Assembly: GCA_037576215.1 (NCBI GenBank)
Contig: JBANDB010000010.1
Coordinates: forward strand, 1,364,001 to 1,428,000
From: Armillaria gallica
Lineage: Eukaryota > Basidiomycota > Agaricomycetes > Agaricales > Physalacriaceae
Length of the DNA: 64,000 nucleotides
Direction of reading: 5' to 3'
The notes under the pieces are model-generated. The model made no database searches. It was given only the letters and a program-made list of their open reading frames with translations, and was not told where the DNA came from. A program made the translations under genes and the position numbers. Shown piece by piece: positions 58,262 to 64,000 of this stretch (the first letter of the stretch is position 1; every line of letters begins with the position of its first letter).

Positions 58262-59653
58262 TCAAAATGGCTTGGGGTTCGACTGGGATCTAGTGATCTG
58301 AGGTGGGGGAACCAGCGTTACCGTACTAGCGTCATAATTGTTCGTGATAGGGTGCGATCGTGTACGTGTCATCGTGGGCGCATTTAAAGGTGTGCTCAAG
58401 TCGCGCGGTGGAACTGGGAGGTCGAACACGGACGATTCTAGGGATTTGCAAAGCGCTTCAAACAGCTTCCTCGAATCATCGGCGCCAAATCCACCGGAAG
58501 TCATAGCATTGACCAAGGATTTGAGTTTGGGTCCGACCTTAGGTAGCTACACTATTCATTAGGAACGAATTCTGCGTGTTGCCAAGACATACATTAAACA
58601 GCAGCCGGTCGATCATCACTCCACATTCCTTGACGTCTTTTATGTAGGTTGCTTCCGAGTGACCCGTATCCTGTACGGCAGAGGAGAGGTTGGCATAGTA
58701 GTACTTGACGGGTAATTTGGAGCGGTCGAAGTGCTCAACCGAAATAGTAGAGCGGGTGCCAGCACCAATGTCGATCATGAACGAGGCAGGATTGAAACAC
58801 GACAGCTCGGATATATAATGTTCATGAAGAAACGTGAGGCCCTGGAGACCTTTTGAATATTATTTCATCAATCTTGGCTGTTCAGACTCACCTCTAACGA
58901 CTGCCTCAAAAAGTCGAGGTAGTTGGCCACGTTTCGGAATGGAGGTTTGTCGAATTGGAATAATCTTTGCAGGCATAGGAACACTTTCTCGCCGCGCTCT
59001 ACCGCACAAAGGATATGGGGAAAGGGATTCCAGGGATCCGTGCGGTATTCCGGATGATTAAACTCCAGAAGAAGGAAGAGTTCTGGAGAAGTCCGTGACA
59101 GCGATTTTATCATAAGGGAGTCATTGGATGTAGGCGTTGATGGTTCCACCATGACCTGCACACAAGCGGCGTTAAAGGGGCTCAGCACCTTATTCGAGTG
59201 TTCGACGTACGAGACAGTTGGATTCGTAAAGACCAGGATCCTTCAATAGCAGGTCATCGATAAGGCTCTCGTAGTCGCTTCACAGAGAATGAACATCCCT
59301 AGACAGCAAATGACCCAACACAAGACGTACATATCAAACACGACAGACGAGCTAGTCGAGGTGGACGAGTCCGACTCTGAATCGCACGATGACCAGCCAC
59401 TCCTGTAATACGAGCTCGCGTCATCGTCGCTGCTTTCTATGCGAACCATGCGCTGCAGTGGATGACCCAACCCCCATCTCGGATAGGAGTCGATATCCTC
59501 AATTGTCCCGTCGGAACGAGCACCGTCGCTATCGCTGTCGCTGTCGCTATTTTCTGAGTCTGTGTGCTCCGGCGACTCGACTACATCTCTTCCCAGAATT
59601 ATCTGGACGGAACGCGACATAAGTCGCGATGGGCGGGCAGAAAAGGGTGCCAT
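58262..59653 (-). CDS. Protein-kinase-like protein lacking catalytic motifs
   Basis: Five exons (59653-59331, 59277-59211, 59155-58892, 58841-58593, 58546-58262) with introns of 46-55 nt encode 395 aa. The N-terminus is acidic and Ser-rich (SENSDSDSDSDGARSD). After it come YESLIDDLLLKDPG, PWNPFPHILCAVERGEKVFLCL and LDFLRQSLEGLTFLHEHYISEL, then SFMIDIGAGTR and LPVKYYYANLSSAV. I recognise the layout FLHEH..H.D......MD......YYYIDFGLS from kinase-like proteins common in basidiomycetes. Here the HRD-equivalent and the DFG-equivalent (ANL) have both lost their Asp, so it is probably a pseudokinase. The C-terminus is Pro/Ser-rich. Convergent with the PEBP gene, 3' ends 175 nt apart. Confidence 0.7.
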
Positions 59654-60210
59654 TTAAATGATGTCCAAATTCGATTTACTTCCGCTATTTGCTTGAACTG
59701 CCGTTATCATAGGTTCTGGGAGTGTCGTCGAGCAAGACTTTAGAGTAGAGTGCAGCGAGGCATAGTGGATAGCAACGGTGATAGGCGCTCAGATACGTGG
59801 TGGGAGGAAGGCAAGGAACGGGGAACGCCGGAAGGTGCTCGGGATCATGACAATGTCCAAATCCGGCCTTCAACTCCAAGGTGCTTAGCGCTGAATGTCA
59901 CTGTTTACCACGGTGATGAAACGTTGTGAGCTTCAAATACGACGGTAAGTAAGTTCCTCAGGAAGTCGCAAGATCAGGGATAACATTGATAGACATTGAC
60001 AGTCGCTCACTTACATCTCACGGCACAACAAAGGTAAGTGAATGATATATCAGCAATCGATTGATCATGGCCTAAGAGGTGGACAGCTGTTCAGAACGCG
60101 GCGGGCTCCAGATGTAGGTGCTCGGTCGGGGAGTAATATTAGAGAGAATTGCCTCGCAGTCTGTTTATCTTACAAAACTCACATGAATCGTACTTTGAAG
60201 TGTACACCTA
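59654..60210. other. Intergenic, no supported gene
   Basis: About 550 nt between the pseudokinase start and the lipase 3' end. Nothing was recognised. Confidence 0.45.
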
Positions 60211-61626
60211 TCATCCCCCGAGTTCTCTGATCAGCCTCACGTATTCCCTGCTGTCATGAGCACTAAGCTCCAAAAAAGCATGATCACTCAATGCAGTAGG
60301 TGTCAGCTTCTTCATCCCGTCCTCTTCAACGAGCAGAACTAGTTCCCACCAGGATAAAGACTTTGGTTTGGTAGAGCCGAGTACGGTGGTATATTGGGCT
60401 ACCTGGCCTGGATTGCGAGGTACCTTCCGACCGTTTCTGCTACCCATGTTGCATAGGGAAGATCTAGGCGCGGAACAGGATCATTGCGATTGATAAAGGA
60501 TACAATACGATCGTTCTGTCGAGATGAATGTACAGGGTTTGGGACGGAGACGATAGCTGCAGAACCGAAGGTGATGCAATGGATATCCTTGACTGAGTGC
60601 GAGTTAGTGACGCATGAGAACAGAAAAGGGAACACCGCACAGGCACTGAGTTCTGCATCGTTTGCGTGTACCCGGAAGTAGTGGTAAAGGTAGAACGCCG
60701 TGCCACCGCCAGCCGAATGACCGCAGAAGGTCAGAGTGGGCCTTAAGTTCAAGCCCTTTGCAGTGTTCAGGACTGCACTTTTCGCCTCTTGAAACATAGA
60801 TTCCACTACCTGCAGGAAGCCTCTGTGAGCCCTGAAAGTTCCCTGGTTCTCTCTCTATCGAAATAATGAGATAGCAGACTCAAGGATAGTCTTTACGAGA
60901 AGACACGCCTTGGTGTCGAAAACATCCATTTCTTGGGCGTCCAGATTCGTCAAATTGTCAATTACAGCAGAAATTCCAGAGGTAGATGTCCCGCGTACAG
61001 CAAAATACATGTTGCCGTTGCTACTGTCTTTGAATAACGTCCAGTTCTTCGTATTTGCGAGATAGCTTTCCGGTTTCCCACCAAGGACAGTGGCGGGCTC
61101 TGCCTTAAGGAGGGTCATATCTGAGCCTGCGATCGGCACAGATTTCATCCTCCGGTTGTCGATGGCTTGCTTGGTTCTGAGGTTATAAACCTCTCTTGAA
61201 CTGTAGATAGCAAGGCGGACGTGAGGAAGTAGACTTTCATTGTCTCTATGTCGCCATAAGTCAAGCGCAAGAAAGAAAACAGGGGATGGAACTCATACTT
61301 CTTCCAGTCTTCCAGTTGGTCGATGAAGCCAGGATCAACGCTAGAGCGCAGAGTAGGATGTTCATCCAATGCAACACCTAAGCTCTCAAAAGCCTTTTTG
61401 ATCTCCTGAAGACCTGTTACGTGACGCGTCTACAATTACAAGTCGGTAGAAGGACACTGTCGCACTCACCGATCTCTCCATTCTCGTAGGCTCTCATAAA
61501 AGCACCTACAACTGCAGCAAAGTTCTGCGAAGCACGGCTGGACTGTGCGCTTGCGGAAACCTTGCCTGACACGCCAAGTGATTGAATCTCGGAAAGGGTG
61601 GCACTGCGACTGCTTGAGTGCCCCAT
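60211..61626 (-). CDS. Class 3 (fungal lipase-type) alpha/beta hydrolase
   Basis: The model has six exons (61626-61470, 61413-61299, 61245-60880, 60831-60641, 60592-60444, 60402-60211), introns of 41-56 nt, and 389 aa. It should hydrolyse ester bonds of acylglycerols or phospholipids. TFCGHSAGGGTAFY holds the nucleophile elbow GHSAG. SFINRNDPVPRL supplies the catalytic Asp, and the His is probably in LSDHAFLELSAH. YNLRTKQAIDNRRM and MYFAVRGTSTSG precede the elbow, as usual for this family. No signal peptide is present, so an intracellular location is likely. The last intron is only 41 nt and is the weakest splice; it joins ATW to VAQYTTV. The gene is divergent from the NCQHF gene with about 214 nt between start codons. 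Confidence 0.85.
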
Positions 61627-61840
61627 ATTTCTGGAGATCACCTAGTTAGATGCAATGAATAATCTTATAAACCTGCTGTGGGGAGCGAGGCGAGAGGTAT
61701 CGATGTGGCTGTGCCGGCACCCGCGCACCGTATGTGCATCTAAAAGATCCGACTCTTCAGTGCGCAAGCACCGGTTACAATCTCTCCTGTCAGTCGATAT
61801 CAACGGACGGGATTTGCCTTTCACCCAGCCCTCTTACAAG

Positions 61841-63752
61841 ATGTCGATTTCGCAGCGAGATGCTCCTCCCAAAGAGACCGTGACTGTGAAACGATCTTGG
61901 CCAACTTGGGAGACCAGCCCCAGGCAGGGCAAGGATGCGATCATCACCGAAATATCCAATCTCTTCTGGATATCCGCCGGTGAAGCTATTTCCTGCCTCA
62001 TAAGCGACACCATCGACGTCGCAAAACGCGCAGGCATAGATGTAACTGCCCTTTCGAAGAAAAGTATATCCAAACCATCGAATAGTTCCCAACCATTCAG
62101 TCCAACGGATGAAGAAAGGGCTTTTACACACGTCGCTCGTTGCCTCCTCCAAGCTGCGGGTTTGTTGACTTCCAGAAAGACCGCTACGTCTGCTGAGAAA
62201 TACCTTTATAGGCTTTTTCGACCTCAATTTACTTCTAGAAGATAGACGATTGGGAGAACGTATCGGGACACCGATTGAAGCCCTTGACTGGATTTTCAGC
62301 AGAGACGTCCTTCGGTTCACTACCCGAGGTCTTCTGCACTGGGGAAACGCCCATGGATCCATCGTTTGGGGTCCGTTGAAGTTTGAAACTGGAATCAAGA
62401 CTGAAGATGACCTGTAAGCGCCGCCTGTGTGTCCAATTTCATTGGAATTTCACTTCGCATGGCAGGGTTTCCGGTGTTCTGATTACCGCGCGATATAACC
62501 CAGCAGGAAAGCGGGCAGCTCTGCGTCTCGTTCCTGTTGACGGAGACCCACACCCACTTCGAATGGACGCAACCGACCTCGAGCGAATTCCTGTCGATAC
62601 TGAGTCCCGGATCCGAGCGTTCCCAGTGTTCGCAATGGTGAAGGAAGTTATCGACATGCTTTTCGTCCAAGTAAATAAAAAGGACCATTATACTGAAGCC
62701 GTGCTTGACGCATTCGTGGAACAGACTCTGAAGTATCATCACAACAAGTTTGTGAAGCGCTTGCGTCCATCTGTGCTTGAAAAATCAAGGGTCGCTTGCG
62801 CTTCCCAGGTCGTGGAAACCTGGAAGGACCACCAGAGAAGCAAGGCATTCGAGAAGCTTGTCAAGGATGAGGTTGGGGCATTCGTCGACCTCATTTGGGC
62901 AAAGCCTGACACCGTGCGCTGGAGGGCTATGATCCAGAACTGCCAGCACTTCTGCACCGACGTCCTTCAGTCCAAATGCTTTCTTCGAGTAGATGGACAC
63001 GATAGGGACGGGCCATTAACGGCGGTTCCAGGAGGACCCGAAGGTTTGAAGACGTACCAATCATCTCTTCCGAGCGTATCCAAGGTATTCACCCTTGTGG
63101 ATGATACAACACCGAAGATTACTCCAGCATTTGCAGACTACTTTTCGTCTATCCAGCGCTCCAAGGAAGGGGTGACAATGATGAGATCAAAGGGACACTC
63201 CAATTGCAGCCAGGGAGAAGCTCGCTCCTGGACCTTCGAATGTTTGGAATTCCAGTTCTCCCCAGCACAGTCGAATACTCCAAAGTGAATGAGCGCCTAG
63301 GGGTACGTCCAAACGAGCCCAACGATGCTTGGTTCGCACCATCCGCGGCATCGCTTTATTTCGTTGCCACCTCCGATCCATTAAGCCAGATCACCAAAAG
63401 ACTGGAGGGAACTTCGCGACCCCGCGGATTAGGCATGCTTAGCCTTGGAATATTTGAATGGCTGGAGAAGGCGGCTGATCCACGGCTTGTCAATTCAATC
63501 ATGTTTAGCGCGATGAAAGAGTTGACCGAAGCCGAGCGAGCAGCTATCAAAGATGACGGGAAGTATGCTGAGATGGTACGAGAAGCGAAAGAAAAATTGC
63601 AGAAGGCGGAGGCATCAAAGAAAACAGAAAAGATTCAAGAAGCTGAACAGCGATTGCTAGCCATCAAGGCTTGCAGGGACTTCTTGGTTGATGTTCCAAA
63701 GGTCAGAGCCAGACAACGGGGAAGCTGGGACTTCCTGTCAACGCTAACGTAG
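61841..63752 (+). CDS. Uncharacterised protein with His...NCQHF motif
   Basis: The model has four exons (61841-62159, 62212-62413, 62466-63053, 63137-63752), introns of 52, 52 and 83 nt, and 574 aa. The third intron is the least certain; without it the frame shifts near 63170. The family was not firmly recognised. RGLLHWGNAHGSIVW followed 200 residues later by IQNCQHFCTDVL resembles the His and Asn-Cys motifs of permuted papain-like folds (LRAT, PPPDE and similar), so a thiol-peptidase-like or acyl-transfer domain is possible by inference. The C-terminus is coiled-coil-like and Lys/Glu-rich (EAKEKLQKAEASKKTEK). There is no signal peptide. It shares a short divergent promoter with the lipase. 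Confidence 0.65.
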
Positions 63753-63958
63753 GGGCAACCGTTTTATTACAAATCATGATATAATACGTGGGCCGTGAGA
63801 CGGCAGTGCGTTAAGGAAGTCAGTCCTGCAGTGGTATGAGGCCTGTGCCACGCCAAAGGTAGGTACATATAAATATTTAGACGAGTCAACTTTGCAACTA
63901 CAACATACATAGTACAAGTATTCAATGATTTCCTCTAGTGGGTATCAGACGGGGACAT

Positions 63959-64000
63959 TTATCTTGTCTTCAGCCATTCCTCCATCGTCTCGATGAAATT
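63959..64000 (-). CDS. Possible 3' end of a gene leaving the window
   Basis: The last 42 nt read on the minus strand as FIETMEEWLKTR and stop. The composition is protein-like, but the piece is too short to identify. Confidence 0.25.
   Translation of the reverse strand, partial: NFIETMEEWLKTR

Overview
The window reads as a chromosome segment of a filamentous basidiomycete, most likely an Agaricomycete. Protein genes on both strands are split by many introns of about 45-60 nt. Several gene families are typical of mushrooms, including a pyranose 2-oxidase / aldos-2-ulose dehydratase pair, an expanded WD40 family and a family with an EIK motif. All gene models, splice sites and family calls were made by reading the sequence by eye; no database search was run.

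Layout. (1) 1-13.5 kb is an AT-rich transposon graveyard. A WD40 pseudogene is followed by a decayed Ty3/gypsy chromovirus (2.5-10.8 kb) that carries two younger insertions, one rich in ACTAGT motifs and one with terminal inverted repeats. A 5'-truncated Ty1/copia remnant with its 3' LTR follows, split by a 507-bp hAT-type MITE with an 8-bp target duplication. (2) 13.5-23 kb is a conserved gene block: an EIK-family pseudogene, a basic glutamine-rich protein, the beta subunit of mitochondrial processing peptidase, ribosomal protein uL23 (with a GC-AG last intron) and an Msb2-type signalling mucin. (3) 24.4-43.7 kb is the most unusual part. It is a direct tandem duplication of a locus holding aldos-2-ulose dehydratase (AUD, minus), pyranose 2-oxidase (P2O, plus), a 213-aa membrane protein (minus) and VPS74/GOLPH3 (plus). 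Unit 1 (about 24.8-32.1 kb) lost the AUD 5' part and the P2O 5' part by a deletion, and its VPS74 is truncated and broken. Unit 2 (about 32.1-43.7 kb) has an AUD without its 3' end, a full-length but frameshifted P2O and an intact VPS74. P2O and AUD act in sequence in the fungal route from glucose through 2-keto-glucose to the pyrone cortalcerone, so a whole extracellular or peroxide-generating sugar pathway appears to be dying here. Both copies of the 213-aa gene remain open although their sequences have diverged. (4) 44.8-64 kb is a second gene block: an SH3-TBC protein, a P-loop pseudogene, a secreted GH18 chitinase (whose catalytic motif is created by splicing a GC-AG intron) with a chitinase scrap nearby, a PEBP pseudogene plus an intact secreted PEBP paralogue, a pseudokinase, a class 3 lipase, and a divergently transcribed protein with an NCQHF motif.

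Working together: MAS1, RPL25, VPS74, MSB2 and the TBC protein are housekeeping or signalling genes of independent function. The P2O-AUD pair is the only recognisable metabolic cluster. The chitinase, secreted PEBP, mucin and lipase suggest cell-wall and extracellular functions nearby, but nothing in the sequence shows they are co-regulated.
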